This document shows, one piece after another, positions 1-8,416 of a DNA stretch of 64,000 bases. The stretch comes from Amorphoplanes friuliensis DSM 7358. Its GTDB lineage: Bacteria; Actinomycetota; Actinomycetes; Mycobacteriales; Micromonosporaceae. The stretch's first letter is position 1. Each line of letters starts with the position of its first letter. The DNA lies in contig NC_022657.1 in the NCBI RefSeq assembly GCF_000494755.1, forward strand, positions 1,836,001 to 1,900,000, read 5' to 3'. The translations under genes were made by a program, and so were the position numbers. The notes under the pieces were generated by a model. It had not been told where the DNA came from. It worked only from the letters and a program-made list of their open reading frames with translations, and ran no database searches.

Positions 1-918
1 ACGCTGCTCTCCGGCAGCGGTGAGGAACTGTCCGAGGTGCTCGTCCGCGCACCCGAGATCGGCGCGGTCGCGTTTGTCGGCGGGCGCTCCAACGGCGGCA
101 AGGTCGCCGCCGCGCTGCTCGACTCCGACAAGCGGCACTTCATCGAGCAGGAAGGCCTCAATGCCTGGGGCATCTGGGACTTCTCGCAATGGGACCTGCT
201 CGCGGGCCACCTGCGCAAAGGCTTCGAGTACGGCAAGCAGCGCTGCACCGCGTACCCGCGTTTTGTGGTCCAGCGGGACCTGGTCGACGCGTTCCTCGAC
301 GTCTACCTGCCGGTGGTCAAGGCGGTCCGCTTCGGGCATCCGCTCGCCGTCGAAACAGCTGGGGACCCGTTGCCGGAGCTCGACCTCGGGCCGCTGATCA
401 GCGCGGCCAAGGCCGGCGAGCTGCGCCGCAAGGTCGACGAGGCGGTCCGCGGCGGAGCGATCCCGTTGCACCGCGGGTCCGGCTCGGCGGGCCGGTTCCT
501 GGAGGGTCAGGACACCAGCGCGTACGTGGCACCGACCGCGCTCCTCGCCCCACCCGGACGGTCGCGGCTGATGCACGCCGAGCCGTTCGGACCGGTCGAC
601 ACGATCATCGTGGTCGACACCCAGGACGAGCTGCTGTCCGCGATGAACGCCAGCAACGGCGCCCTGGTCGCGAGTCTCGCCGTCGACGACGAGGAACTCG
701 GGGCGAAGCTGGCCCAGGACGTGCACGCGTTCAAGGTCGGCATCAACCGCCCGCGCTCCCGCGGCGACCGCGACGAGTGTTTCGGCGGCCGCGGCGCCTC
801 GTGGAAGGGCGCCTTTGTCGGCGGCGACCTGCTCGTGCACGCGGTCACGATCGGCGAGCCAGGCGAACGGCTCTACGGCAACTTCCCCGACTACAGCAGC
901 TACCCGCCCGGGATGTGA
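1..918 (+). CDS. Aldehyde dehydrogenase family protein, 3' part
   Basis: The frame is open from the first base, so the gene starts upstream of the window; about 305 C-terminal codons are present. The pattern is that of the NAD(P)-dependent aldehyde dehydrogenase superfamily. A GG-rich nucleotide-binding stretch (FVGGRSNGGKVA) is followed by a Glu-containing segment (IEQEGLNAW) and then the catalytic cysteine in KQRCTAYPRFVV (Cys codon 244-246). Near the C-terminus the family motif EPFGP is present. The usual ELGGKN loop is diverged, so the aldehyde substrate cannot be assigned. The stop TGA is at 916-918, and the RNA methyltransferase gene starts 28 nt later on the same strand. Confidence 0.85.
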   Translation, partial: TLLSGSGEELSEVLVRAPEIGAVAFVGGRSNGGKVAAALLDSDKRHFIEQEGLNAWGIWDFSQWDLLAGHLRKGFEYGKQRCTAYPRFVVQRDLVDAFLDVYLPVVKAVRFGHPLAVETAGDPLPELDLGPLISAAKAGELRRKVDEAVRGGAIPLHRGSGSAGRFLEGQDTSAYVAPTALLAPPGRSRLMHAEPFGPVDTIIVVDTQDELLSAMNASNGALVASLAVDDEELGAKLAQDVHAFKVGINRPRSRGDRDECFGGRGASWKGAFVGGDLLVHAVTIGEPGERLYGNFPDYSSYPPGM

Positions 919-946
919 GTGCCGCGGATGCACCAGACTGGGTCCC

Positions 947-1768
947 GTGGCCAGGACCCTGAGGATCAGCACCCGCAACGCGACCTTCCAGCAGTGGCAG
1001 GCGCTGCTCACCAACCGGACCAAACGGCAGCGCGCCGGTGAGTTCCTGGTCCAGGGCGTCCGCCCGATCTCCCTGGCCGTCGAACGCGGCTGGGAGATCC
1101 GGGCGATGCTCGTCACCGACGGCCCGGGCCTGTCCCGCTGGGGCCGCGACATCGTCGACACCGCGGACGCGCCACGGGCGGTCGTCGCCGCCGAGCTGAT
1201 GCGTGAGCTCGGCGGCAAGGACGAGGACGCCCCCGAGCTGCTGGCCGTCGTGGCCATGCCCGGCGACGACCTCGCCCGCGTCGCCACCGGCCCGTCCCTG
1301 CTCGCGGTGGTCTTCGACCGGCCCACCACACCGGGCAACGTCGGCACCCTGATCCGCTCGGCGGACGCGTTCGGCGCCGCCGCCGTGATCGTCACCGGTC
1401 ACGCCGCCGACCCGTACGACCCGAAGGCGGTCCGCGCCAGCACCGGCTCCCTCTTCGCCCTGCCGGTGATCCGCGTGCCGAGCCACGCCGAGGTCCTCGA
1501 CTGGGTCGCCGAGGTGCGCGACGACGGCGTGGCCGTGCAGGTCGTCGGCACCGACGAACGCGGCCCGGTGGAGATCGCCGAACAGGACCTCACCGGCCCC
1601 ACCCTGCTCGTGATCGGCAACGAGACCCACGGCCTCAGCAACGCCTGGCGCGACAGCTGCGACCAGACGGTCCGCATCCCGATCACCGGCGCCGCGAGCT
1701 CCCTCAACGCGGCCGCGGCCGGCAGCGTCGCCCTCTACGAAGCCGCCCGCCAGCGCCGCCTCGCCTGA
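947..1768 (+). CDS. SpoU/TrmH-family RNA 2'-O-methyltransferase
   Basis: This 273-residue protein probably transfers a methyl group from S-adenosylmethionine to a ribose 2'-OH of rRNA or tRNA. The three SpoU knot motifs are visible: RPTTPGNVGTLIRSADAFGA (motif 1), LVIGNETHGLS (motif 2) and IPITGAASSLNAAAAGSVAL (motif 3). The N-terminal part (NRTKRQRAGEFLVQG) resembles the SpoU substrate-binding domain. GTG 947 is preferred because an upstream in-frame start would run deep into the aldehyde dehydrogenase gene. A -10-like CAGACT (934-939) lies 7 nt before it, consistent with a leaderless message. The exact RNA target is unknown. Confidence 0.88.
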   Translation: MARTLRISTRNATFQQWQALLTNRTKRQRAGEFLVQGVRPISLAVERGWEIRAMLVTDGPGLSRWGRDIVDTADAPRAVVAAELMRELGGKDEDAPELLAVVAMPGDDLARVATGPSLLAVVFDRPTTPGNVGTLIRSADAFGAAAVIVTGHAADPYDPKAVRASTGSLFALPVIRVPSHAEVLDWVAEVRDDGVAVQVVGTDERGPVEIAEQDLTGPTLLVIGNETHGLSNAWRDSCDQTVRIPITGAASSLNAAAAGSVALYEAARQRRLA

Positions 1769-1769
1769 C

Positions 1770-2666
1770 ATGGACACCGCCCCGGCCCTGCGCTCCATAG
1801 TGGACCCTGAGTACCTCGCCGCCCTCGTGGCCCGCGAGTACGCCCTCGAGGTCACCGGCTGCGTCCTGCTGCGCTCCCTGGTCAACGACGTCTACCGCAT
1901 CGACACCCCGTCCGGCCCGTACGCGTTCAAGCTCTACCGCACGGGCCACAACTCAGCCGAGTGGGAGACGTCGCTGGCCGCGTACGTGGGGACGGGGTTG
2001 ACCCAGGGTGTCGCCCTGCAGGACGGCCGCATGGCCGGAGCGGTGCAGGCAGCCGAGGGGCCGCGAGCCTTCACGCTGTGGGAATGGGCGCCCGGCGCCA
2101 AACCGGGCCGCCCCCGCACCGACGAGCTCTACCACCGCTTCGGTGCGGCGACGGCAGCGTTCCACGAGGCCAGCACGGGTTTCCCGGGCCCACCGGCCCT
2201 CGACGTGCTCACACTGCTCGACGACGTCCTGGCCCGCATCCCCGCCGCCTCGGACCGCGCCCTGATCGCCGGCCTGGCCACCGAAGCCGGCCGCCGCGCC
2301 GCCGACCCCAACCTCGAACGCGGCATCTGCCACGGCGACGTCACCCTCGACAACATCCACCTCGACGGCGACGACCTCGTTTTCTACGACCTCGACCGCG
2401 CGGCTCACGGCATCCGCGCCACGGACCTGAGCCCGGTCTCGGCCACCCCGCAATGGCCCGCGTTCCTGGCCGGGTACCGCACGGTCCGCCCGTTCCTGGA
2501 CTCCGACGTCGCGGTTCTGCCGTGGCTCGACGTCCTGCTCCGCGTCGACTACCTGCACTTCCACCTCTACGCCAAACCGGCCATCCGCGGCACCGAATCC
2601 CTCACCGAAGGCTGGGTCGAAGACAACCTCGTCGCCCTCCGAACCTCCGCGACCCGGCTCAGATAA
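1770..2666 (+). CDS. Aminoglycoside phosphotransferase (APH)-family kinase
   Basis: The protein has 298 residues with the APH/choline-kinase fold. The catalytic Brenner-type loop CHGDVTLDNIHLDGDD is followed by the metal-binding FYDLDRA. N-terminal residues VNDVYRI and YAFKLYR match the nucleotide-binding lobe. The natural substrate of such chromosomal family members (small alcohol, amino sugar, homoserine or antibiotic) cannot be read from sequence, so resistance should not be assumed. The start lies one base after the methyltransferase stop, indicating cotranscription. The TAA stop (2664-2666) is supplied by the first unit of a 40-bp tandem repeat. Confidence 0.85.
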   Translation: MDTAPALRSIVDPEYLAALVAREYALEVTGCVLLRSLVNDVYRIDTPSGPYAFKLYRTGHNSAEWETSLAAYVGTGLTQGVALQDGRMAGAVQAAEGPRAFTLWEWAPGAKPGRPRTDELYHRFGAATAAFHEASTGFPGPPALDVLTLLDDVLARIPAASDRALIAGLATEAGRRAADPNLERGICHGDVTLDNIHLDGDDLVFYDLDRAAHGIRATDLSPVSATPQWPAFLAGYRTVRPFLDSDVAVLPWLDVLLRVDYLHFHLYAKPAIRGTESLTEGWVEDNLVALRTSATRLR

Positions 2667-2769
2667 ACCAAGATCCAGGGCGTGCCTCGCGATCCGGCAT
2701 AAGTAGACCAAGATCCAGGGCGTGCCTCGCGATCCCGCATAAGTAGACCAAGATCCAGGGCATGTCGTG
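2664..2769. repeat. 40-bp tandem direct repeat, 2.6 copies
   Basis: Two full units (2664-2703 and 2704-2743) and a partial third (2744-2763, then diverging) repeat with a 40-bp period. Each unit contains the core CCAAGATCCAGGGC, followed by GTGCCTCGCGATCC and GCATAAG. Units 1 and 2 differ at two or three positions only. The TAA/TAG triplets at the unit starts lie exactly at the end of the phosphotransferase gene. No transposase or spacer structure is seen, so this looks like an intergenic short tandem repeat. Confidence 0.9.
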
Positions 2770-2902
2770 CCTGGTTGCATGGCTCTGACCGTCGCTCACG
2801 CCGAGACCGGGCGCGGCCACCCAATCGCCTGGCGGCTCATGACCGGGCGACCGCACCCTGCCAGGTCCGTGCTTTCCCGACCGGGCCCAGGCGCGAAAAA
2901 AC

Positions 2903-2932
2903 TTGACGCGGTCGCGGCCTGGAGCACATATG
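2903..2932 (+). promoter_or_regulatory. Possible promoter before the broken XRE gene
   Basis: A -35-like TTGACG (2903-2908) is followed after 18 nt by CATATG (2927-2932), about 42 nt before the start codon of the XRE pseudogene. A strong ribosome-binding site (GGAGGG, 2964-2969) sits between them. The -10 match is only partial, so this is a tentative call. Confidence 0.35.
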
Positions 2933-2976
2933 GCACTTGGTCGCGGTGAGCGAAGCGGAGGAACGGAGGGGGCGTG

Positions 2977-3250
2977 ATGACCGACTTTCACGATTGGGAT
3001 GACGTCCGTGCCGAGCTGCATGACGGTGACGATGAAGCCCTTGTTGTGGAGTGGGCTCGAACGGAAGCCTGGGTTTCCGGTTTCCACCTTGCCGAGGAGC
3101 GCAAGCGTCTGGCCTCACTCAGCGTGAGGTCGCCGATCTGATGGGCGTGACCCCGGCCGGGTCAGCCAGATCGAGAACGGTGATCTGGAGGCCGGAGAGC
3201 GGATGCGCATCATCTTCGACTACGGCAACGATCTGCGACAGATTGCCTGA
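2977..3250 (+). pseudogene. Broken XRE-family antitoxin-like regulator
   Basis: Three reading frames together spell one helix-turn-helix protein. From ATG 2977 frame 1 reads MTDFHDWDDVRAELHDGDD and continues to EERKRLAS, where it runs into a stop. Frame 2 continues with LTQREVADLMGVTP, the XRE helix-turn-helix. Frame 3 then continues RVSQIENGDLE and ends MRIIFDYGNDLRQIA with TGA 3248-3250. Two single-base losses in G-rich runs (near 3108 and 3155) would explain the frame changes. About 12-15 residues normally found between the HTH and the C-terminal strand also appear to be missing. Homologues are usually antitoxins paired with a HigB/RelE-like toxin, but no toxin gene is seen here. The two frameshifts could be sequencing errors; the internal loss could not. 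Confidence 0.7.
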
Positions 3251-3317
3251 TTGACCTGGGGAAACTGTCCGGTTGTCGTCAGTGCGGAGGGGGTTGGCGT
3301 CACTAGGCTCGGTCGGG

Positions 3318-5921
3318 ATGGAGCTTTTGGAGCGCGGGGGTGCGCTGGGCGATCTGGGCAGGCTGCTGGCCGACACGGCCGGGGGCGGGCGGATCGCGGT
3401 CATCTCCGGGGAGGCCGGGGCCGGGAAGTCCAGTCTTGCCACCGCTTTTGCCGAAGCCGCCGGCGGCACCGCCCGCGTTCTCTGGGGCGCCTGTGATCCG
3501 CTGCTGACGCCGCGGGCGCTCGGGCCGTTGCACGACATTGCGCGGCAGGTCGGTGGGGCGTTGCGGGAGCAGATCGCGGCGGGGGAGCGGGGTGCGGTCT
3601 TCGACGCGCTGCTCGATGCGCTCGACGGGCCGCGGCAGCTGCGCCGGCCGGTGGTGGTCATGGAGGATCTGCACTGGGCCGACGAGGCGACGCTCGACCT
3701 CGTGGCGTTCCTGGGGCGGCGTCTCGCGCTGTGCCGGGTGCTGCTCGTGCTCACCTACCGTGATGACGAGGTCGGGCCCGAGCATCAGTTGCGGACCGTC
3801 CTGGCCGGACTGCCGCGGCCTCTGGTGCGGCGGTTCCCGCTGGCCCCGCTGTCGGCCGAGGCCGTCGGTGAGCTCGCCCGCCGTGCGGGGCGGGCTTCCT
3901 CCTCCGTGTACGCCGTGACAGGCGGCAACCCCCTGCTCGTGACCGAAGTGCTGGCCGCGGCGGACGAGGGTGTTCCGGCCACCGTCAGTGATCTGGTGCT
4001 GTCCCGGCTGGCCGCGCTCACCCCGGCGGCCAGGGACGCGGCCGGGTTCGTGTCGGTCGTGCCGTCGCAGGCCGAACCGGCGCTCCTCGGCCCGCGCGCC
4101 GCCGGTGTCGAGGAGTGCCTGGCCGGGGGTGTGCTGAGCGCTTCCGCCGAGGGTGTCGCGTTCCGGCACGAGTTGTTGCGGCGTGCGGTCGAGGAGTCGC
4201 TGTCGCCGGTGCGCCGGGCCGCCCTGCATGCCGACGTTCTCGCCGCGCTGGCCGAGCGGCCGGGTGTCGACCCGGCCCGGCTGGTGCACCATGCACACCA
4301 CGCCGGTGATGCCGGTGCTGTGCTGCGATGGGCGCCGGTTGCGGCCCGTCGTGCGGCCGAGGTGGGGGCCAACAAGCAGGCCACCGCGCACTACGCCCTG
4401 GCGTTGCGGCACGTTGCCGGTGCGTCCGTGGGCGAGCGGGCGACGCTGCTGGAGGCGTACGCGACCGCGGCGTACCTGTCCGGGGGCACTGCCGAGGCCC
4501 TCGACGCGCGCCGGCAGGCCCTCGCTCTGCGGGAGGCCGGGGGTGACACGGTCGGTGTCGGCGAAAATCTGCGCTGGCTGTCCCGCCTCAGCTGGTGGAA
4601 CGGCCACACCAGGGAGGCGCGGGTCGCCGGGGAGCAGGCGGTCCGGGTGCTGGAGTCCGTCGCGCCCGGCCCGGCGCTCGCGATGGCCTACAGCAATCTG
4701 TCCCAGCTGCACATGCTGGCCGGCGAGGCGACCGCCATCGAGTGGGGTGAGCGGGCGATCACCCTCGCGCGCCGGTTCGGTGACCTCGACATCGAGCTGC
4801 ACGCCATGGTCAACGTCGCGTCGGCGCGGCTCGAGCTGGGCATCGACGCCGGTGGCCACGAGCTGGAACGCGCCCACGTGCTGGCCGCCGCGGCCGGGCT
4901 GGACGACCACGCCACCCGGGCCCTGGTCAACCTGGCCAGTCACGCGGTCGAGTGGTGCGACTTCGACGTCGCCGCGGAGATCCTCGACCCGGCGGTGACC
5001 TTCGCCGAGGCCCGTGATCTCAGCGGCTACGTGCGGCATCTGCTGGGCTACCGGGCGACGACACTGCTGGCCCGGGGTGACTGGGCCGGGGCACGCGCCG
5101 ACGCTGAGGCGGCGATCGCCGGGCCGCGGATGCCGGGACCGTGCCGGGGCCCGGCGCACGTCTCGCTGGGGCGGCTGCGGTCGCGGCTCGGCGAGCCCGG
5201 TGCCGCCGAGATCCTGCACGAGGCCGCCGAGGAGGCGTACGCCGCGAACGAGTTGCAGTTCGTCGGCCCGGTCGCTGCCGGGCTCGCCGAGCACTACTGG
5301 ATCGCGGGTGAGCCCGGGCGGGCGGCGGCCGAGGCACGGCGGGGCTACGCGCTGGCGCTGGAGGTCGGTCAGCCGTGGTTCATCGGCCAGCTGGCGTACT
5401 GGCAATGGCGCGGCGGTGAACCGGTGGCGGTGCCGGAGCTGATCGGTCTGCCGTACCGGCTGGTCATCGAGGGTGACTGGCGGGCCGCCGCCGCGGAGTG
5501 GGCCCGGAGGGGCTGTTCCTACGCGCGGGCCGAGGTGCTGGCCTGCGGTGACAACGAGGCGACGGCGGAGGCCCTGCACATCCTGGACGGGCTCGGTGCG
5601 GCCGCCGCGGCCCGGCGTGTGCGCGCCGAGCTGCGTGATCGTGGCGCCCGGGTGCCGCGCGGGCCACGTCCGTCGACCGCGGCGCATCCCCACGGCCTGA
5701 CCGCCCGGCAGCGCGAGGTGCTGACCCTGCTGGTGGAAGGGCTGAGCAACGCCGAGATCGCCGGACGGCTCACGCTGTCCGCCAAGACCGTCGATCACCA
5801 CGTGTCGGCGGTGCTCGGCAAGCTCGGTGTGCCGTCCCGGGGCCAGGCCGCCGCGGCGGCCCGCCGGCTGCCGCCAACATGGGGAGAACTCCCCACGCGC
5901 ACACCCGGTCCCCGCTCCTAG
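3318..5921 (+). CDS. LAL-type LuxR transcriptional regulator with AAA/NB-ARC-like ATPase domain
   Basis: This 867-residue protein has the architecture of large ATP-binding LuxR (MalT/PikD-like) activators. An N-terminal P-loop ATPase shows Walker A GEAGAGKSS and Walker B VVVMEDLHWADE. A long alpha-helical, TPR-like middle follows. The C-terminal LuxR helix-turn-helix runs LTARQREVLTLLVEGLSNAE, then TVDHHVSAVLGKLGV. ATG 3318 is chosen because TAGGCT (3304-3309) lies 8 nt upstream and homologues begin near MELLERGGALG. Its 3' end contains a perfect palindrome that doubles as the probable operator of the next gene. The inducing ligand is unknown. Confidence 0.9.
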   Translation: MELLERGGALGDLGRLLADTAGGGRIAVISGEAGAGKSSLATAFAEAAGGTARVLWGACDPLLTPRALGPLHDIARQVGGALREQIAAGERGAVFDALLDALDGPRQLRRPVVVMEDLHWADEATLDLVAFLGRRLALCRVLLVLTYRDDEVGPEHQLRTVLAGLPRPLVRRFPLAPLSAEAVGELARRAGRASSSVYAVTGGNPLLVTEVLAAADEGVPATVSDLVLSRLAALTPAARDAAGFVSVVPSQAEPALLGPRAAGVEECLAGGVLSASAEGVAFRHELLRRAVEESLSPVRRAALHADVLAALAERPGVDPARLVHHAHHAGDAGAVLRWAPVAARRAAEVGANKQATAHYALALRHVAGASVGERATLLEAYATAAYLSGGTAEALDARRQALALREAGGDTVGVGENLRWLSRLSWWNGHTREARVAGEQAVRVLESVAPGPALAMAYSNLSQLHMLAGEATAIEWGERAITLARRFGDLDIELHAMVNVASARLELGIDAGGHELERAHVLAAAAGLDDHATRALVNLASHAVEWCDFDVAAEILDPAVTFAEARDLSGYVRHLLGYRATTLLARGDWAGARADAEAAIAGPRMPGPCRGPAHVSLGRLRSRLGEPGAAEILHEAAEEAYAANELQFVGPVAAGLAEHYWIAGEPGRAAAEARRGYALALEVGQPWFIGQLAYWQWRGGEPVAVPELIGLPYRLVIEGDWRAAAAEWARRGCSYARAEVLACGDNEATAEALHILDGLGAAAAARRVRAELRDRGARVPRGPRPSTAAHPHGLTARQREVLTLLVEGLSNAEIAGRLTLSAKTVDHHVSAVLGKLGVPSRGQAAAAARRLPPTWGELPTRTPGPRS
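5880..5895. promoter_or_regulatory. Perfect palindrome upstream of methyltransferase gene
   Basis: TGGGGAG-AA-CTCCCCA is a perfect inverted repeat with 7-bp arms. It lies inside the last codons of the LAL regulator gene and is centred about 44 bp upstream of the inferred transcription start at 5932. A -10-like TAGCGT (5919-5924) lies 7 nt before the start codon. The position fits an activator site for the adjacent LuxR protein. That assignment is inference. Confidence 0.5.
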
Positions 5922-5931
5922 CGTCCTTCCC

Positions 5932-6744
5932 ATGACAAGCTCACTGGGACTGGACGGCATCAAGGCACGTCAGCAGAAGACCTGGGCCAGCGGCGACTAC
6001 GGCGCGGTGGCCGCGCTCATCCACCCGATGTCGGAGAGCCTCGTGCAGGCCGCCGATCTCACCGCGGGGTCGCGCGTCGTCGACATCGCCACCGGTACGG
6101 GCAACGCCGCGATCGCCGCGGCCCGGTGCCTGTGCGACGTGACAGGTGTGGACTACGTGCCCGAGCTGCTCGAACGAGGCCGGGCACGGGCGCAGGCCGA
6201 ACACCTGCCGGTCACCTTCGTGGAGGGTGACGCGGAGGCCCTGCCCTGCCGCGACGGCGAGTACGACGCGGCGTTCTCGGTCGTCGGCATCATGTTCGCC
6301 CCCGACCAGGAGAAATCCGCCGCCGAGCTGACCCGTGTGGTCCGCTCCGGCGGGACGATCGGGATGGCCAACTGGGCACCGGACGGTTTCATCGGCGAGC
6401 TTTTCCGTACGGTGGGCCGCCGCGTGCCGCCCCCGCCCGGTGTCCGTGCGCCCGTGGAGTGGGGCAGCGAACCGCGCCTGCGGGAGCTGTTCGGCGACCG
6501 CGTCCGCGACCTGCGGGTGACCCGCCGCGACTTCGTCTTCCGGTTCGGGTCCCCGGACGACTTCGCCGACTACTTCCGGGTCCACTACGGGCCGACACTG
6601 AAGGCCTTCGAGGCGCTCGACGACGACAACGGCAAGCTGCTCCACGCGGACCTGGTCGACCTGGCCACCCGCTACAACGTGGCGACGGACGGGACCGCGA
6701 AGATCCCGTCCGCGTACGTCGAGGTGCTGGCCACGCGGGTGTGA
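5932..6744 (+). CDS. Class I SAM-dependent methyltransferase
   Basis: The protein has 270 residues. The SAM-binding motif I is VVDIATGTGNAAIAAA, followed by an acidic motif (VTGVDYVPE) and a post-I segment (VEGDAEALP) typical of UbiE/COQ5-like methyltransferases. The C-terminal half, with YFRVHYGPTLKAF, resembles small-molecule methyltransferases that are often paired with LuxR regulators. ATG 5932 is supported by the -10 element 7 nt upstream. The gene follows the LAL regulator by 10 nt, so it is probably its regulatory target. The substrate is unknown. Confidence 0.85.
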   Translation: MTSSLGLDGIKARQQKTWASGDYGAVAALIHPMSESLVQAADLTAGSRVVDIATGTGNAAIAAARCLCDVTGVDYVPELLERGRARAQAEHLPVTFVEGDAEALPCRDGEYDAAFSVVGIMFAPDQEKSAAELTRVVRSGGTIGMANWAPDGFIGELFRTVGRRVPPPPGVRAPVEWGSEPRLRELFGDRVRDLRVTRRDFVFRFGSPDDFADYFRVHYGPTLKAFEALDDDNGKLLHADLVDLATRYNVATDGTAKIPSAYVEVLATRV

Positions 6745-6753
6745 GTCAGGCGG

Positions 6754-7197
6754 TCAGGCGGCCGACGTCAGGCGGTTCAGGACGTCGGTCAGCCGGGCCG
6801 CGGTCTCGGTGCCCAGTTTTTCGAACTCGAACTTCATGACCGGGGTGGCCAGCTTGGCCAGGCCGTGCATTTCGAGCTCGAGGTGGTAGCTGACCTCGCT
6901 GCCACCCGCGGCCGGGCGCACGGTGATCGTGTCGGTCGAGGTGGCACCCTCGTTGCGACCGGCAAAAACAAGCCGATCGCTCTCGACGGCCTGCAGCGTG
7001 TAGGTCATCTCGGTCGTGACGCCGAGGACCTTCGAAGTGTTGTGCCAGGTCGCGCCGACGTCGAGCGGGCCGTTGCCGGTCCGGACGGTCTTCTGCGTGG
7101 CCGGGTCCCACTCGTTGGTGTTGCCGAAATCCTTCAGGTACGCGAGCACGGCGTCGGCCGGCGCGGCAACGGTGAACGTGCGGGAGATCGTGATCAT
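6754..7197 (-). CDS. SRPBCC (START/Bet v1-like) family protein
   Basis: The protein has 147 residues. It begins MITISRTFTVAAPADAVLAY and carries the polyketide-cyclase/dehydrase-type helix-grip fold pattern, including DFGNTNEWDP and the C-terminal long helix LTDVLNRLTSAA. Such proteins bind small hydrophobic ligands; no catalytic residue can be named. ATG 7197 is preferred over an upstream in-frame Met because a GAGGGG ribosome-binding site lies just before it. It converges with the methyltransferase gene, leaving a 9-nt gap. Confidence 0.8.
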   Translation of the reverse strand: MITISRTFTVAAPADAVLAYLKDFGNTNEWDPATQKTVRTGNGPLDVGATWHNTSKVLGVTTEMTYTLQAVESDRLVFAGRNEGATSTDTITVRPAAGGSEVSYHLELEMHGLAKLATPVMKFEFEKLGTETAARLTDVLNRLTSAA

Positions 7198-7281
7198 CGG
7201 CTTCCCCTCGAGGGTCCGGCAGAGCGCTTCCACCCTAATCGCCGATGATCTCCGCCGCCCCTCTTTCTCCGGCCGCCCCGG

Positions 7282-8172
7282 TCAGCGACCTCGCAGGCGG
7301 TTGAGCCCGGCGGCGTATTCGGCGTCGGTGAGCTCACCGCGCTGGTGCCGCCGGGTGAGGACGGCGATCTCGGAGTCGGCCGCCGGGGCGGGTCCGGCGT
7401 GCCACTGCGGGGGCTGCGGCGGCACGGCCACGGGCACGAACGTCTCCGGCGGCGGCGGTCCTCCGTAAGCGCCCGGCGGCGGCGGTCCGGCGAACGTCCC
7501 CGCGGGCGGCGGCCCCGCAAACTGCGCGGGTGGCGGCGGTGCGCCGAAATGCCCCGGAGGCGGGGACGGCTGTGCGGCGTACGGGCGGTAACCGGCCGGC
7601 GGCCCGGCGGGCAGGGGCTCGGGCCGGAACCAGCGGTTCGCCGAGGGGCGGGTGAGCAGGATGATGGCGGCGATCATGGCGAGCATCGCCAGGCCCGCGA
7701 ACACCCCGCTGCCGATCCGGTACGCCGAGCCGTAGGACTCGGGCAGCGCGCTGACGGTCGTCCTGGTGACGGTTCCGTTCGACCGTGACGTGCTCATCGT
7801 GACGTTGTTGCCGAAATCCGGCGTGCCGCCGCGGGTGGCGGCGCTGATGCCGCAGAGCAGCAGGATCGCCATCATGGTGAAGGCGAAGATCCGGCCGGGC
7901 TGACTCCCGGCCCGCACCGAGGCGGCCGAGGCCAGCAGGGTCAGCGCCGCGACGATGGTCAGCACCGCGACGATCACGGTGGTGGATTCGGCAAAAACGA
8001 GCGCTGTCCCGGTGTCGCCGCCGAAGTCCCGGAACTTGTCGCCGGCCCAGGTCCGGGTGTGGCCGACCTGGCCGAAGAGTGCGATCGCGGTGATGAGATA
8101 TCCGGTGGCGGTGAAGGCCATGAGGGCGGTGGCGACGGTGACCGTCGCCGGGCGTGTTCTGGTGCTGGTCAT
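7282..8172 (-). CDS. Membrane protein with proline-rich linker and C-terminal SHOCT motif
   Basis: The protein has 296 residues. Four hydrophobic segments are visible in the first two thirds (for example VATALMAFTATGYLITAIAL and FAGLAMLAMIAAIILL). A cytosolic, proline/glycine-rich linker of PPPP and AGPPP repeats follows. It ends with IAVLTRRHQRGELTDAEYAA, which matches the short C-terminal SHOCT domain thought to mediate oligomerisation. ATG 8172 (MTSTRTRPATV) is preferred over a Met 36 nt upstream. The function is unknown. Confidence 0.75.
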   Translation of the reverse strand: MTSTRTRPATVTVATALMAFTATGYLITAIALFGQVGHTRTWAGDKFRDFGGDTGTALVFAESTTVIVAVLTIVAALTLLASAASVRAGSQPGRIFAFTMMAILLLCGISAATRGGTPDFGNNVTMSTSRSNGTVTRTTVSALPESYGSAYRIGSGVFAGLAMLAMIAAIILLTRPSANRWFRPEPLPAGPPAGYRPYAAQPSPPPGHFGAPPPPAQFAGPPPAGTFAGPPPPGAYGGPPPPETFVPVAVPPQPPQWHAGPAPAADSEIAVLTRRHQRGELTDAEYAAGLNRLRGR

Positions 8173-8416
8173 CTGCGGAGTCCCCGTTCCCCGAGCCGAT
8201 ACCGGCACCCTCAGTGAAACAGGTCACAACCGGTCCCGTCAGTCCGGTTTGGACAGGGAACCTCCGTCGATCGGTCAGTTCTGGTCGCTCGCGGCGGGAC
8301 CGCGCTCTGCGGCTGTTTCGCCTGATGAAAGCCCAGATGCGTGATGCAATCGGGAGATGCGGATGACTCTGGGCGCCCGGACCGGTCCGGCCGGCGCGGG
8401 CCGGCTGTAGGCGTCG

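Noticed and set aside
1770..2666. Aminoglycoside resistance gene
   Set aside because: The fold is that of APH kinases, but chromosomal family members have many substrates and nothing here points to an antibiotic.
3303..5963. Very long minus-strand open frame opposite the LAL regulator
   Set aside because: It is the antisense of a well-supported gene. Its residues are Arg, Gly and Pro-rich as expected for a shadow of GC-rich coding DNA, and no domain is recognisable.
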